A stretch of DNA of 64,000 nucleotides from Tetrahymena elliotti 4EA (GCA_000231825.2 JH720307.1:680389-744388), one strand, 5' to 3'. Shown: positions 39,933 through 52,706, counted from the first letter of the stretch. The notes: a model not told the origin generated them from the sequence alone. A program made the numbers and translations.

Positions 39933-42900
39933 ATGATAGCTCCTCAGGCAGGATTTCTTCCTTCTATTTATCTTCAATAGAATATCAGAAATACACCAAA
40001 TATTGCTTAGAAGGGAGCATACAATATATTAAATTTACCTCAAATAAATAAACACAATCAAAATTAACTTCATGGGTATTCAATTGATAATCCTACAAGC
40101 AATTAAAAGAACTAAACTTATGGGTATAGGCCAGAATCTCACAATTAAAGATATAACAATAATAACCTAAATTAACCATACATCTAACAATAAAATAACT
40201 ATTCTCCTAATAGATTTCCATAAAATTAATAAAATATAAACTATTCTACAAACCAGAATTATCAAAATAATTAAACTCTAAACCATTAACAATAAAATCT
40301 AAATAATTTTCAAAATCGACAATTCAATTAGGGTAATGTTTAGATTGCGGATTACTAAAATCAGTAAAATGCTTATTTATTTTAGGATAATTAAAATCAG
40401 ATTAATGAATTAGGTTAATAATAAAGCTAATAATTTTAGCAGCAACCTACTTATCAATAAAATTAATTCTAGCAAAATAGGAATTAATATTATTAACCTA
40501 ATATGAATATGTAAAATATGTAATATTTTTATGGATAAAATTTATAACAAAACCATAATTACAATTAATCTCCTTCACAAAATTTTAACAATTATAACTA
40601 ATTAAATGATAATAATTAATATTAAAATGGAAAATATTATGGAATAAATGATAGAGAAAGAAAGTCTTAAAGTGAAAATTCAAGAAATACTTAACACCTG
40701 TAAAAGCAAAATCTAAATTTTATATGTTCTGATTAAAAAAATATGGGGGTTGATAACAAGCAAGATCTAGCTAATGCTCTTAAGCTATAAGTGATTAAAT
40801 TAATTCCTTTTAAGATTGAATTAATTTGTTTTTAAAAATAAAAAGATGGAAGAAAAGAAGAAAAGACAGTTAGAAGAAAAAGAAAAAAATAGGCTTCATG
40901 AATTAAGTTTGCTGAATTATAATTTAAAGAATAGTCCTTTCACAAAGTAAAATATTTATAAAACAATTTAATTGATTAAATTTAAATAGGAATTAGGTTA
41001 ATAGATAAGAGCAGTTCATATAAAAAATTAAAGAAACCTCACCAAACAAATCTCAACAATATTCTATTAGTTATGATATTTAAAGCTAACCATAAATGAA
41101 CTAACCCATAACATAAACAGTAATCAACAACCCATATGTAATATTGTTTTGACAATTTATTAATTTAATGATTAAAAACCTTTCTTCAAATTTGCTAAAA
41201 AAGATTCCCTAGGAACAATAGATTGATGTAGATTAGATGAATACAGCAAATTATAATCAATAAAATCAAGTTACTTCATTAAATAAATTTATCCAAGCTA
41301 ACTAACTGTAATAAATACCTTAGGTTATAGTTGCTAGCCAGATTAATAAGCCTAGCCAAAATAATGCCAATTTATAAGCTAACTAGTAAATTAATTCTGC
41401 AGATGTTTATAAAGCATAATAATAATTTTAGAAGAAATCTATGATCATAGCTAACAATAATGTAATTTTAAACTAAGAACAGCAGGAGAAAGATGTGAAA
41501 TCTTAAAAATTTATGGAATATTAGTAATTTTTGCTTTAGTAAATAGAAGAATAGAAAGCTAAAAAAAAGCTTGAAAAACAAAAGAAAATAGAAGAAGAAT
41601 TATTTTATGAATAATAATTTTTAAAATAAATAGAATAGCAGCAAAATAAAGATGAAACAGATAAGTATAAATAGCAATAATAATATTTAAATGTTGATAA
41701 ATCCAACAAACAATAAATGATTTAAAATTAATTGTAGAAGAATACTGTCTAGATAAACACTAATTAAGTTATTGAACTTTAACCTAGTATAGAAATAGAA
41801 TAAAATTTTAAGAGATAGTCTTCAGCTTAATCAACTATTTCTCAGAATGAAGAAGTAAATTTGAAGTTTTTTTTATTTTATTTACATATTTTTTAGTCAA
41901 AAGCCTTGAAGAAAAGTATCTTAACAAGATCACAGAGGAGCTATACCACTAACAATGAATAAAATAGGAACTAATCAAAAGAAATGGAGATAAGTTAAAA
42001 AATAGCTTTAGCTATGTAGTATTAAAATTAATACTAAGTGAATCCTATGTATATGAATCCATCTGAGAATTAATTTCCAAATTTATATGGGTAATAATAC
42101 AATATTGAATAAAATTAAAATATCATCGAATTTCAAAAAATGATAAGTGACATGATGAATTAATTAACAGAAAACTAGCAACATATCCAAAATGTACTTA
42201 AATAAGTTAAAAACTAAAGTGAGGAGAACACTAAATACACTTAAAATTAGCTTAAAGATATATAAAAATTAATTGTTGAATAATAATAATAAACCAATAG
42301 GAGTTATTAAGATCCTAATTAAACTTAAAAAAGTTTTAATTTTGATTAAATTTCCAGTCGAGAGCTGGCTAGTAATCATTAACAGTTTAAGACACCTCAA
42401 AAAATGTAATAATCCCCTAATTAAATATCATAAGCTGTTGGGAATAATGTCGATTTACAAGATACATTATATAAATAAAATCATCATAAAATAAGGTCGT
42501 CACATTCAGTTGATAGAGAAAATATTTAAAGTAGTTCATCAAAATATAAGTAATCTAATAAATTTAGATCTCCTGTAAATAATAAAAACACAGACCCAAT
42601 AAAACCTTATAGACCTAAGTAGCATGATATAGCAGATTTTGTTAATTTAGATTCTAAAAGATCACATGAAAAATAAAAAATTAATTAAAACATAAATGAA
42701 TTAAACAACAATAGTGTTTTTTTAAAATATGGATCTTAGGATAGTAGTAGACCTGCTGATAATAGCCAGTAAAATTCAGTTAGTGAAGGATTTAACATAA
42801 AAGAATAAATTTAAGAAAATTTTAATATACCAACAAATGAGCTTCCTAATAGTAATAGAAAACAGAAATATGAAATGGTTCCTGTAGAAGAGGATGGTTA

Positions 42901-43120
42901 AAGTAATATTGAGAGTTTAGAGTAATCGCTAAAGCCTAATTAAATGAGCTTAGTTAAAAACCAAAGTGGAAGCAAAAAAAGCATGAAAAAAAGTATAAAA
43001 AAATTAAATCAGTTAGATATAGAAAAAGTTCTTGAAAAGAACTCCTCAAGACTTGAAAACTTAAATGAGTTAGAAAACAAAAGTGTTTTTATACAAGACA
43101 TTAACTTTAAAAATATATGA
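39933..43120 (+). CDS. Q/N-rich coiled-coil protein, 993 aa
   Basis: Five exons (introns 40791-40845, 40947-40989, 41138-41203, 41855-41896) give 993 residues. The N-terminal ~285 residues are Q/N/Y-rich and low-complexity. Then a compact motif (KQDLANALKLQ, MEEKKKRQLEEKEKNRLHEL) resembles the short charged helices of CCDC66/CSPP1-type centrosome and cilium proteins. A second charged coil lies near 41540-41640 (EEQKAKKKLEKQKKIEEELF). The C terminus is S/K/N-rich with a final helix (NQLDIEKVLEKNSSRLENLN). No enzymatic domain or membrane segment is present. A basal-body or ciliary role is plausible from the coil motif only. The 42-nt intron is in frame and free of TGA, so it could also be retained as 14 codons. 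Confidence 0.82.
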
Positions 43121-43757
43121 AAAAAGAAGATCATTTTATTGTTGATTTACAAGCTTACTTACATACATACATTTTTCCAAATATTTAAAATGAACTTACT
43201 ATTTATTATCTAAATTAAATCATAAAAACTTTGTGAAAATAATAATTTACTTTTAAACTAAATAATAGACTTAATATTTTAGCCAAAAGCATTAATTTTA
43301 AAACTTATTAGAAAAGAAAGATTATTTATTTATTTCCTTTAGTTATAATTGAGTTTATTTTTAATTATTAAAATATTGTTTAATTGTAAAATTTGTTTTC
43401 TTTTACATTTATTCCATTTTTCTTTTGAATCAAATTATTTGCTTGAGGAGTTCCTACTCCTCCAATGTAAGGTTTTGGATAAGGTCTGGGATTAGGGTTT
43501 TTAAATTAACTTATTAAATTTTTAAATTGAATTTCTTAATAATAATTATGAAAATACAAAACTATTTCAAACTAAATAAAAAAAAATTTATTAACAAAAA
43601 TAAATAATAATTTATTTATAAATTGTTAAATTTACACAAAAATACTAATAAATATTGTATTTATAATACAATAGAGAATAAATGTTTACTAAATCAATTT
43701 TAATTCGTAATTTTTTTAAATTCCAATATTTAAAAGATATTTTTTAAGAAGGATCCA
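43121..43757. other. Convergent intergenic region with a GC-rich hairpin island
   Basis: Most of this stretch is AT-rich, but 43440-43505 is strikingly GC-richer. It contains a perfect 7-bp stem with a 4-nt loop at 43445-43462. On the minus strand the island reads as a proline/glycine-rich peptide (NPNPRPYPKPYIGGVGTPQA) with no start codon or splice partner that I could find. It may be an orphan exon or a structured 3' RNA element. Confidence 0.5.
43445..43462 (+). other. Perfect GC-rich inverted repeat (hairpin)
   Basis: GAGGAGT, TCCT, ACTCCTC: a 7-bp perfect stem with a 4-nt loop in an otherwise AT-rich gap between two facing genes. Such a stem is rare at this base composition. It could form in the 3' RNA of either neighbour, or be a side effect of coding constraint if the stretch is an exon. 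Confidence 0.6.
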
Positions 43758-45284
43758 TCATTCTTCTTTTAATTCTTAATTATCTCCTATATCATTTGGA
43801 TCTTATATTTATTAAATTTACAACTATTTTACTGATTTATCCACTTTATTTACATTAGTTGAATTAAGTATTTAATTCAAATTATCAAGTAAACTTTTCT
43901 ATAAAATTTTATTTTAAAATTTTTTTTCTTAAAAAATTAAAATTTACTTTAGCTTAATTTGCACTATTCACACTGTTTGAAGATTTCCTGAACGAATTTT
44001 GCTGCATTTTAATAGATTCAACATTTTCTGAATTATCTTTAATCATTTTGATATGCTCCTTTTAAAAAAATTAATAACATTTTTATATAATCAGCTAATT
44101 GTAATTTACACTGTCATAGTTAATATCAACATCTTGTTCTTCTTTTGCAAATGCTTTTGAGTACTATATAAAAATTGTTTAACTAAATTAAAAAAAAATT
44201 GTGTACCCTCTCTATTAAGTAATGTATCTCATTAGATAGCTTTTTGTTTATTTCAGAAAATTTTTAATTTTCTTCATTTAAATTATAAATCTCATTTTTA
44301 AGTTTTCTATTTGTTTCTGTAAGCTTTTGCTTATCACTCAACAATTTATCTAAAAATCTAATTGATAAAATTTGATAAAATAGCATCTAATGAATAAAAA
44401 TTTACTGTTTATATTAAGTAATCATCTTTTTAAGCTCCTTTCTTTCTTAGGCAAGAAATTTGTCAATATATTCATTTCTAAAGTTAATTTAAATTTTATT
44501 CAAAGAAAAACAAACAATAAAATCGATTTTACTAAATTTTCTCTGCATTTTATAATTAAATTTGTAGCGAAGTATTTCTTTACTCTAACTTTTTTATTCT
44601 CTCTTTTAAGAAATTATTTTCTTGTTATAAGCTTTCAAAAACAATTCCTTTTTTTTCTTTTTAAGGACTTTAACTAAATGATTGGTTAGGATTTTCATCA
44701 AAATTAATAACTTTTTAATCACTAAATTTTAAATTATATTGATAAATGCTAAGAAACATTTTATAAATTAAAAAAATTAAGTTACTATTATTCCCTCATT
44801 CTCTTAATACTATCCAACAAATTTATTTTGAGATTTTAAGCCTCCTCTTCTAAATCATTAGAATTCATATACGTATTTTTGATCTAAACATATGAGGTTT
44901 CCCAATATGCTGATTACTTATTATAAAAAGAAAAATTTAATAGTATTTCTACATCATGAAATGTTAAAGATATTACTTACTTTTTCACTTGAATTTCCAC
45001 TTTTGATCTATTTAATTGGGCTACTAAATTTATTTTAGCTTAATATTTTATCTTCATAATCAATTTTCTTCTAAAATTCATCTTGATAAAGGTTTTTTTC
45101 AAAGTTTTAATTTATAATTGCATTCATCTCCCTCAATGAAACTACTTTAAAAAAAATGTTTGAGGATATAAGATTTGATATTTTCTAATAAAATACAATT
45201 ATCCTTAAAGGAAAGCTAAGGTTATTCTAATTAAGGCTACTAATCGCCTTGGTTTTCATTTTTTTACTCTTCAAAAATGCTCAT
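43758..45284 (-). CDS. Coiled-coil protein in nine small exons, 349 aa
   Basis: Nine exons, with introns 45145-45196, 44917-44980, 44722-44785, 44478-44583, 44358-44405, 44164-44206, 44059-44109 and 43899-43947, sum to 1,050 nt. Several introns are only 43-52 nt. The product starts MSIFEEQKNENQ and carries two long coiled-coil stretches (SLQQENNFLKERIKKLENEY, KLTETNRKLKNEIYNLNEEN). A charged Q-rich C terminus follows. There is no membrane segment or catalytic motif. I do not recognise a specific family; structural or cytoskeletal function is likely for such a protein but not shown. The many tiny exons contrast with the neighbouring genes. Splice sites were fixed by frame and coil continuity. 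Confidence 0.8.
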
Positions 45285-46671
45285 TATATTTATGGATATA
45301 CAATATGAAAGATCAAATCACTAAATTAATAATGTTAAAGTTTAATAATTTTTATTAGATATTAATTAATCTTAAAAATATAAAAATTCATTATCAACCA
45401 TAAATTGCACTAGCTGTTATAATTAATATTTATCTTTTTTATGCTAAAATGTTAATTTTAAGAATAATACTTATTTTTTAATGCTTAAAATAAATTTAAT
45501 TCTTTCTCTAAAATTTCCATAAATTTACTCAAATAACAATGTAATAATTATTTTATACTATTTTTATTTAATTAAAATAATACTAATAAAAACAATTTTC
45601 CTCAAAATGTCTAATTATTTTAAAAATTTTTTTAATCATTTAAAGCTTAAATTAAATTCAAAAGTTGAATTCTATTGGTTCACAGTAATTTTTTGAAAAG
45701 AAGATTTTTTAAATATTCTCAAGGTATACCTCTTTTTAAATATTTTGATTTTTTTATTCTAAAAATATTAATTAACTTAATTTAAAATATTATCAATTTA
45801 AATAACTTGATGGAGGAATTTATAACTTTTTTCATTGTAGAGCTCTTTTTAATAAAATTAATATAAAGATTTATTGATAATTGAGGTGAAAGTGTAAAAA
45901 AGTATTAATCTTTTATAACATTAATCAACTTGAAATATTTGATTGTGTAAAAATTAAATTTGTTATTAATATGAGAATATTATTTTAAGTTAAATATATT
46001 ATTTATGATTCATTCAATAAAGAAACTTTTTTGATGAAATAATCTTGATAAATTTAATTTATTATAAATTATTTTATTGAATTTGTCAAGAAAATATTTT
46101 GAAATAAAATTTTTCAAAGATTAAATTTTATATAACTAGATTTTTTAAGATTTGAAATAATTTAATGGATAAAAGAATTTTCTGATGAGAAATAGATGAG
46201 TTGAAAAAAATTCATTCAATTTTATTCTAAAAATCTTTTGAAATTTATTGTAAAACTTGGGAGTTCAAAGATATTGTGTATGATAATAATTCCTTTATTA
46301 GTAAAAATTAAAAATGAGGAAAATAAAATGCATTAGATAATTTATGAAGGAATAAATTTTGGTAATCATTCTTTTATTTGAAATAAAGTATCAATTCATA
46401 TGATAACAAATGATTCTATCAAGCAAAATCATGACTGTGAAGTGAAGCCTATTAGTAGGCAAACAAGCAAATACTAAAAATTGAGTGTTCTGATAGGCGT
46501 ACGATAAAACCTAAATGAATGCAAATTAAATAAAAATAAATTGACTTGATAAACAAAAAGATAAATTGTGAAGATATATATATAATTCCAATAATAATAA
46601 AAAATTTATTAAAAATAGGATAGAATTGATTATTAATTATTTCATAGTAAAGCAAGTAAAAATTATACAAA
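45285..46671. other. Divergent intergenic region upstream of the AP-4 epsilon gene
   Basis: About 1.4 kb of AT-rich DNA between divergent genes. Roughly 215 nt before the AP-4 start, at 46447-46460, is a small hairpin (GCCTA, TTAG, TAGGC). The following 60 nt are somewhat GC-richer and may be promoter or leader. No coding region was found. Confidence 0.5.
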
Positions 46672-49600
46672 ATGAGTTAGTCATAACAATTAACTAAAGA
46701 AATGCATGACTTGATCAAGTCTATAGGTGAGACTCGTTCCAAGTAAGAAGAAGATAAAATCATCCTTGCCGAACAAGCCAAATTGAAGGTCTCAATTAAA
46801 GATTAATCTCTTTCAACTCGTAGATAGAAGGAAAATTTGATTAAAGCAATTTACATTGAAATGTTAGGACATGATGCTAGTTTTGCCCATTTTAGTGCAG
46901 TTTAAATGGCTCAATCAAAAAGTCTCTAGATGAAAAGACTTGGTTATTTAACTTGTTGCCTCTTTTTAAATGAATCAAGTGACCTTCTCATTCTTCTTGT
47001 TGCAAATTTATAAAAAGATCTTCAATCCAAAAATATTCACGAAGTAGTAATAGCCTTGACTGCATTAGGAAAGTTAATGAACAAGACTATTTTACAAGGT
47101 GTCTTAGATTAGGTAATTTTCATATCAATAGATGAAATTTTATCAAATTAAATAACATTTTAGAGAAATAAGGCAACTAATTTAGAACAATTATTTGTTC
47201 AAAAAAATTATTAATTTTCAACAAACAGTAAACAAAAATACAAAATGAAATATAATTTTTTTCAATTATTCACACACATTTAAGCTATTTAAGAGACTAA
47301 ATGTTAGAATAAGTTTTTAAATGGTTTCACTTGTATTGAAATTCTTAAAAAAACTAAAGTTCTTTTTTAAAAGCTATCAATAAACCTTGACTTTAACTAA
47401 ATGAGAAAATAGCTTTTACTAAAGCCAAATTATGCATAGCAAATAGATAGATGACCTTTTTGCTTTACAAATGTTAACTTTATTTTAAAAAATATTAATG
47501 GAAAGCTTGTTTTGTTGATATGTTTATTTATTTATTTATTTATTTATTATTTATTGAATTCTCTCTCAACTTACCTTCAATAAAAAATAAACTTAGGTTA
47601 TTAAATTGTTGATTCACCACACTGACTTAGTCAGAAAGAAAGCCATTATGGTTTTACAAAGAATTCACAACATTTCTCCTGATTCTATTCCTGACTATGA
47701 TGATAAAATGCGTCGTGCTCTTTGTGATTTTGAACCTTCTGTTATGGGAGTTGCACTTAATCTTTACCTAGAAGCTGTTAGAGAAGATCCCACTAAATAT
47801 AAAGAATCAGCAGGATCTTTTGTTTTAATTTTAAAGTAAGTTATTGAGCACAAATTACCTCGTGAATTCGATTATGCTCGTATTCCTGCTCCTTGGATCC
47901 AAATTAAGATTCTTTAAATCCTAGCTATATTAGGTAAAAAGGATCAAAAGGTATCTGAGCAAATTTATGAAATTTTGGGATAAGCTCTTCGTAGAAGTGA
48001 CGATTCAGGAAGCAAAATCGGATTTGCAGTTACTTACTAATGTGTTAAGACCATCGCCACTATCTATCCTTATCAAAGTCTCCTTGAATAAGCTGCTTCT
48101 GCTGTTTAAAGATTTTTAACTGCTGAAAATAACAATTTGAAATACTTGGGTATCAATGCTCTTATTTCTATCGTTTAGGTATTATTGTTTTATTTATTAA
48201 GCTTCAATAAAATAAAATAAGATGTTAATTTGGGATATTTTTTGAGATATTTGAAAAGAAGCTTAAATATTATTTTGAATGTTTGATAATTTATTTAAAA
48301 ATAAATAGGTTAATGCTGCTTATGTACATGAACATTAATTAATCATCATTGACTGTTTAGAAAGCAACGATGAAACTTTAAAGAAAGAAACAATGGAACT
48401 TTTGTATAAGATGACAAATATAAAGAATGTAGAAGCTATTGTTGGAAGACTTATTGTATTCTTAAAATCAAGCTCTGATCCTTTCTTCAGAAGAAACTTA
48501 GTAAATAAAATCACCTCTTTGGCTGATAGACACTCTCCAAGCAATGAATGGTTCTTAAAAACAATGAATCTAGTTTTTGAATATGGTAGTGAATATATTA
48601 GCAGTGATATTTTGAATACCTTCTTAAAAACTTTGAATGAAAACTTCTCAGCTAGTGGAGTTTAGTTTGGTACCTATTTGATTGATACTTATTTAGAGAC
48701 AATCAAGAAGCCTAATCTTTCAGATGTTACTTATCAAATGATTGCTTGGGTCTTTGGTGAAATTGGTGCTGCAACTTGTAAAAAATAATTTTTATTTTTT
48801 TTTAGTTTTATTGAAAAATGTTATATTTTTATTAGATGGTAATGATGAGACTTAACTTTAAAAGTTAATTGAATGTTTGCTCGAATCTATCACTAATGAT
48901 TTTGAACATACTTCCACTAGAGGTTGGTTCTTGAATGCTTTAGCTAAGCTATCTTCTTGCTCAGCTTTTAACATGCAAGAATAAGTAGCAGCTTGTTTAG
49001 ACTATTATGGTGAATCACGTTGCTTAGAAGTTGCTGCTAGATCAACTGAATACAAGATTTTTTCGAAGTACAATGCTGCTTTAAGATAATCTTCTGCTAT
49101 TAAAGTTGATACCAAACTTAACTTCCTTAATGACTTTATTGAAAAATCAGTTAGAAATGGTGCTCCTCGTTTTGATTCTAATAAAATTATTCAAGCTGTT
49201 ATTAGCAATGATAGTAATTAAATTCATACATTCAAATTCTTTTACTTTACTTTTTATTTATCTCTCATATTATAGAAGCTCTTAACTTTGCTCCTGTAGA
49301 TATAAGACACACTGCAAAGCCAGATTAGGATGAAGTCTTAAAGATCTCTAACACTAAAGCTAATCCTTGGGGCTAAGAAGGATTTGTTGAACCTGAATTA
49401 CCTGTGAAGTCTACTGTTTAAAAGGAATCTGAAAAAGCACAAAAATCTATTTCTTCTAAAGAATACCCTCAAAATAATGAACCTTATATTCCAGGTACTG
49501 ACATTTGGAAAAATAAGGGTAATGAGAAGCCAACCAATCCTACTGCTCCTCCTAAGAAAGTTGAACCTGAAGACACCAAAAAGAAGTAACAAACTAAAAT

Positions 49601-50123
49601 GGCAGAAATGTTTTTTGGTGGAATTACTACTACTGGTGCTTCTACAACTAGTACAGCATCTACATCTATAACTTCAAAGCCTACTCAATACTAAAATACT
49701 AATCCTTACCCTTAAACTTCATAAGTTAACAACTAAGCAATTAACTTGCTTGAAGATGATGATTAACCATCTTACCCTCCATAAAGGGTAACTAATGGCC
49801 CTGCCTTTACCCCTATAAATATCAATGTAGAATAATACGAAGGCTACTGGGAGCAATTTAGATATGAAGAAAATTAAAATATTAAGAGCAATAAAGTTAA
49901 AACTGAATATGAATTCAGAAATATGTTAACTAATATTGGTATTGGAGTAGTTGAAGTGGACAACAATGAATTAATTTGTGCAGGTAAAAATATCAGCTCA
50001 TAAAATATCATGCTTTTGTATGGTTCCTATACAGCATTAGGTAATCTCTCTGTGACAATGAAATCTCAATCTAAGCAAGAAATAGATTAAATATTTAATA
50101 TTATCAAAACCAGATTTGTTTGA
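46672..50123 (+). CDS. AP-4 complex subunit epsilon (large adaptin)
   Basis: Five exons (introns 47113-47596, 48179-48308, 48778-48835, 49214-49275) give 905 residues. The N-terminal ~590 residues are an adaptin trunk of HEAT-like helices. It carries LIKSIGETRSKQEEDKIILA, YIEMLGHDASFAHFSAVQMA, VRKKAIMVLQRIHNISPDSI, ALCDFEPSVMGVAL, LKYLGINALISIVQ and GEIGAATYGNDETQ. These fit AP-4 epsilon better than gamma, alpha or delta adaptins. A proline/threonine/lysine-rich hinge follows, then a short C-terminal domain of about 110 residues in the position of the ear. AP-4 is a clathrin-independent coat sorting cargo at the trans-Golgi. The beta, mu and sigma partners are not in this window. Confidence 0.93.
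47523..47553 (+). repeat. (TTTA)n microsatellite inside the first AP-4 epsilon intron
   Basis: About seven tandem TTTA units lie just before the 3' splice site of the 484-nt intron, the longest in this window. The T-rich strand is the sense strand, so the array extends the pyrimidine-rich region near the acceptor. Confidence 0.85.
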
Positions 50124-50386
50124 TCAAAAATGCTGAATGTTCTCAATAATATCAATAATAGAAAACTAAAGACAATTATTCATTTAAAATAATAATAAAA
50201 TATAAAAATTAAATTTATAAAGTTAAGTTTTGCCAGCTTGTTCATTGAGCTGTAAGTGATCTTTGTTTTATTGTCTTTGTACTTGTTTAATTTTTCAAAA
50301 ATAATTTCAAAAACTTTTTAGATTTGAGCTCCTCCTTGTTTAAATATTACTAAATGTTAAATATTTGTTTTATTCATTAATTGATA

Positions 50387-50659
50387 ATGTTGGATTTACC
50401 TTTATTTAAGGAAGAAGAGATATTTTATGATCATGTTAAAGGACTTCATTTCAAAGCTCATAAAATTAACAATCAGATACTTTTTTTACTATCAAAAATA
50501 CATAAAGATCCTCTATTTCCTCCCAAAATAAATCCTGAAATTACCTTATTCATTTCTATTTTTTTAATTCGACTTGTTTTTATGATTTTATTTAATTAAT
50601 TTTAATCAGTGCAAATATTTATAATAAACCAACCATCTAACATATCAAAAATCTATTGA
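50387..50659 (+). CDS. Possible small ORF, 90 aa
   Basis: An uninterrupted frame from ATG at 50387 to TGA at 50657. The first 50 residues look protein-like and are relatively GC-rich (MLDLPLFKEEEIFYDHVKGL, LLSKIHKDPLFPPKINPEI). They are followed by one hydrophobic helix (TLFISIFLIRLVFMILF). It lies about 260 nt after the AP-4 epsilon stop and 100 nt before the TCAIM-like gene, on the same strand. No family is recognised. It could be a small tail-anchored protein, a missed exon, or chance; a frame of this length alone is weak evidence here. Confidence 0.33.
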
Positions 50660-50762
50660 TTGGATTGATGATTATTAAAATTTATATTACAAGCAATCCT
50701 AAATATTTTTAGCAGTAAATTTTACAATTTTAATTTAATTTAAAAAAAAGATATTAAGAATA

Positions 50763-52706
50763 ATGTTTGCTCTTAAGTTCGCAAATTAAATATTATCATT
50801 CAATAGATAACAATAAGGTTTATATTAGAAAATAGCCTAGTAGTTTTCTTTATAGTCTAGTTTTAAGTCTCGTTCGAGATTAGGTGAATTTTATAAAAAT
50901 GTCCATCCAGATGTTTTAGGAAATGCTCCCGTATATTTATTTTATTGAAAATGGCTTATTTTTTAAGTTATTCTTATAGAACTATCATTAAACAATATGC
51001 TACTATACAAAAGGAAAAAATTAAAGAAGAAAATGGCAGATCATTGAGAATGCTTAATTAATATCTTGATTCTCTTTCATAAAACTAGGGAGCTTCATAA
51101 CAAAAATTAGTATTTTACATCCCAGATAAAGTGAACAAGAAATCTAAAAAGTTTATTCAAATCGAAGGTAATAATGATTATATTCTAGAAAAAACAATGA
51201 ATTATTATAAAATAATAATAGTTAGGTTAAATGATCTCAATCCTAATGTAACTTAAGAAACACTCTAATTGCACATGGATTAGTAAATAATTAAAGAACA
51301 GCATAAAGCATCAACGCATTTTAAATAATTTAATTAGGACTATTGCAATATTGCTAAATGAAATCAAAGAAGTGAGAATTAAAACCAACCCTTTCTTGGC
51401 AGAATAATTGAAAAATAAAAAAGATGCTACAGATGCTTAAAATTTTGTAGATGAAGGAGAAGACGAAGAAACTGTATTTTAGAGATATTAATAAACAATG
51501 AGCCCTATGAAGAAACATGAAGTAATAAATTTTAACCACTACTTATTATTTATAGGATTATCTTTATTAATTAATGATTCTACCTATCTCTTTTGAATAT
51601 TAAATTTAGACTTTCATAGAATCTATGGAGAAAAAACTTTAACAAGGAAAATTAGGAAACCTCATCTTTTAACACATAAATGAATTAAACTACTTGTAAA
51701 AAATGAATGCCTATATCTTAAATTATTACAACCTACTTTTATTTATAGGAAAACAGTAGAAAGAATTAGAGAAGAAATGTATGATATGGATACACCTTCT
51801 TAAAAACCTCTTCTATGGGCAAAGATCTTAGCAGACGATACAGGATATTTGATAAACACTGAATAACTTTTTACTGAACTAATTGATCCAAGACTAATAT
51901 TTATTGATGAAACTCTTGCTAAACCTGAAATAGATTAATGTATTGATTTAGTTTAATAATTATTTTTAAAAAAATGTTTCTATTTATTAAATCGAAGTTA
52001 TGTCCACTTTGATACAAGATGAAATTTCAATGTAAACAAAGAGATTCTAAAAAATAAAAGAAGTCTTCCATCACATGGAAAGTCAATCACCCTAAATATG
52101 TCTTTATGTAACTAGAAAGTACAGTGGTACTGATATGCCAGGGTTCTTTTCAGTAAAATTTTTTAAAATAATAAAAGAAGAGAATATTATAATCTCAATT
52201 AATTAAAATTTAAAATTTGAATAGATTTTAGTTAATTTAATTTTGAGATTTATTAGAATTTAATTATTTTTATGATATTTATGAATAAAACTAATTATTA
52301 ACTTATTTAGATTCCATTTAATTTTAATCCTGACGATATTGCTAAAAAATACGAAGAATTCGCTCCTATAGTTATTTAAGCTCGCTAAGAAATAGACTAT
52401 TTAGCTAATAAGGTGGATAAACTTACTAAAGAAATCACTAAATAATTTGAAATAAAAGAAATAAAAATGCCACAAGCCAAAAATGTGGAAGAATATAACT
52501 AGTAAATATTGTTTTTAAAGAAACTTAAAAAGCTCATTTTGGAAGTCTACACTTCTGATAGAGATTTACTTACAAAAATAAAATTAAAAAGGATTGTTTG
52601 TTTCAATGAAAAAGAAAAATATGATTAAATTTCATCTTACATAAGTGCTTATGATATTAACTTGCTTTACATATTTTCAGAAGAAGACTTTTTTAAGTAA
52701 GTCTGA
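50763..52706 (+). CDS. TCAIM-like mitochondrial protein (DUF4460/DUF4461)
   Basis: Seven exons (introns 50931-51013, 51283-51337, 51522-51609, 51696-51748, 51940-51997, 52153-52310) give 482 residues. The N terminus is basic and amphipathic, like a mitochondrial targeting peptide. Residues ~43-90 match DUF4460: EFYKNVHPDVLGNAP, a short loop, then NGRSLRMLNQYLDSLS, with an HPD tripeptide (48-50) recalling J domains. The later half resembles DUF4461 (VFHHMESQSPQICLYVTRKY). In vertebrates this pair of domains defines TCAIM, a matrix protein of poorly known function. A putative intron at 50931 ends at an AAAAG acceptor chosen to restore the conserved NGRSL spacing. The C terminus has a coiled coil (RQEIDYLANKVDKLTKEITK). 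Confidence 0.82.

Noticed and set aside
43480..43505. GGGATTAGGG-like string suggesting a telomere or chromosome end
   Set aside because: Only one imperfect copy is present; Tetrahymena telomeres are tandem TTGGGG/CCCCAA repeats and none occurs here.
51283..51337. In-frame reading through 51283-51337 of the TCAIM-like gene as coding
   Set aside because: It leads to a TGA shortly after; treating it as a 55-nt GTAAAT...TTAG intron restores the frame to the downstream coding sequence.
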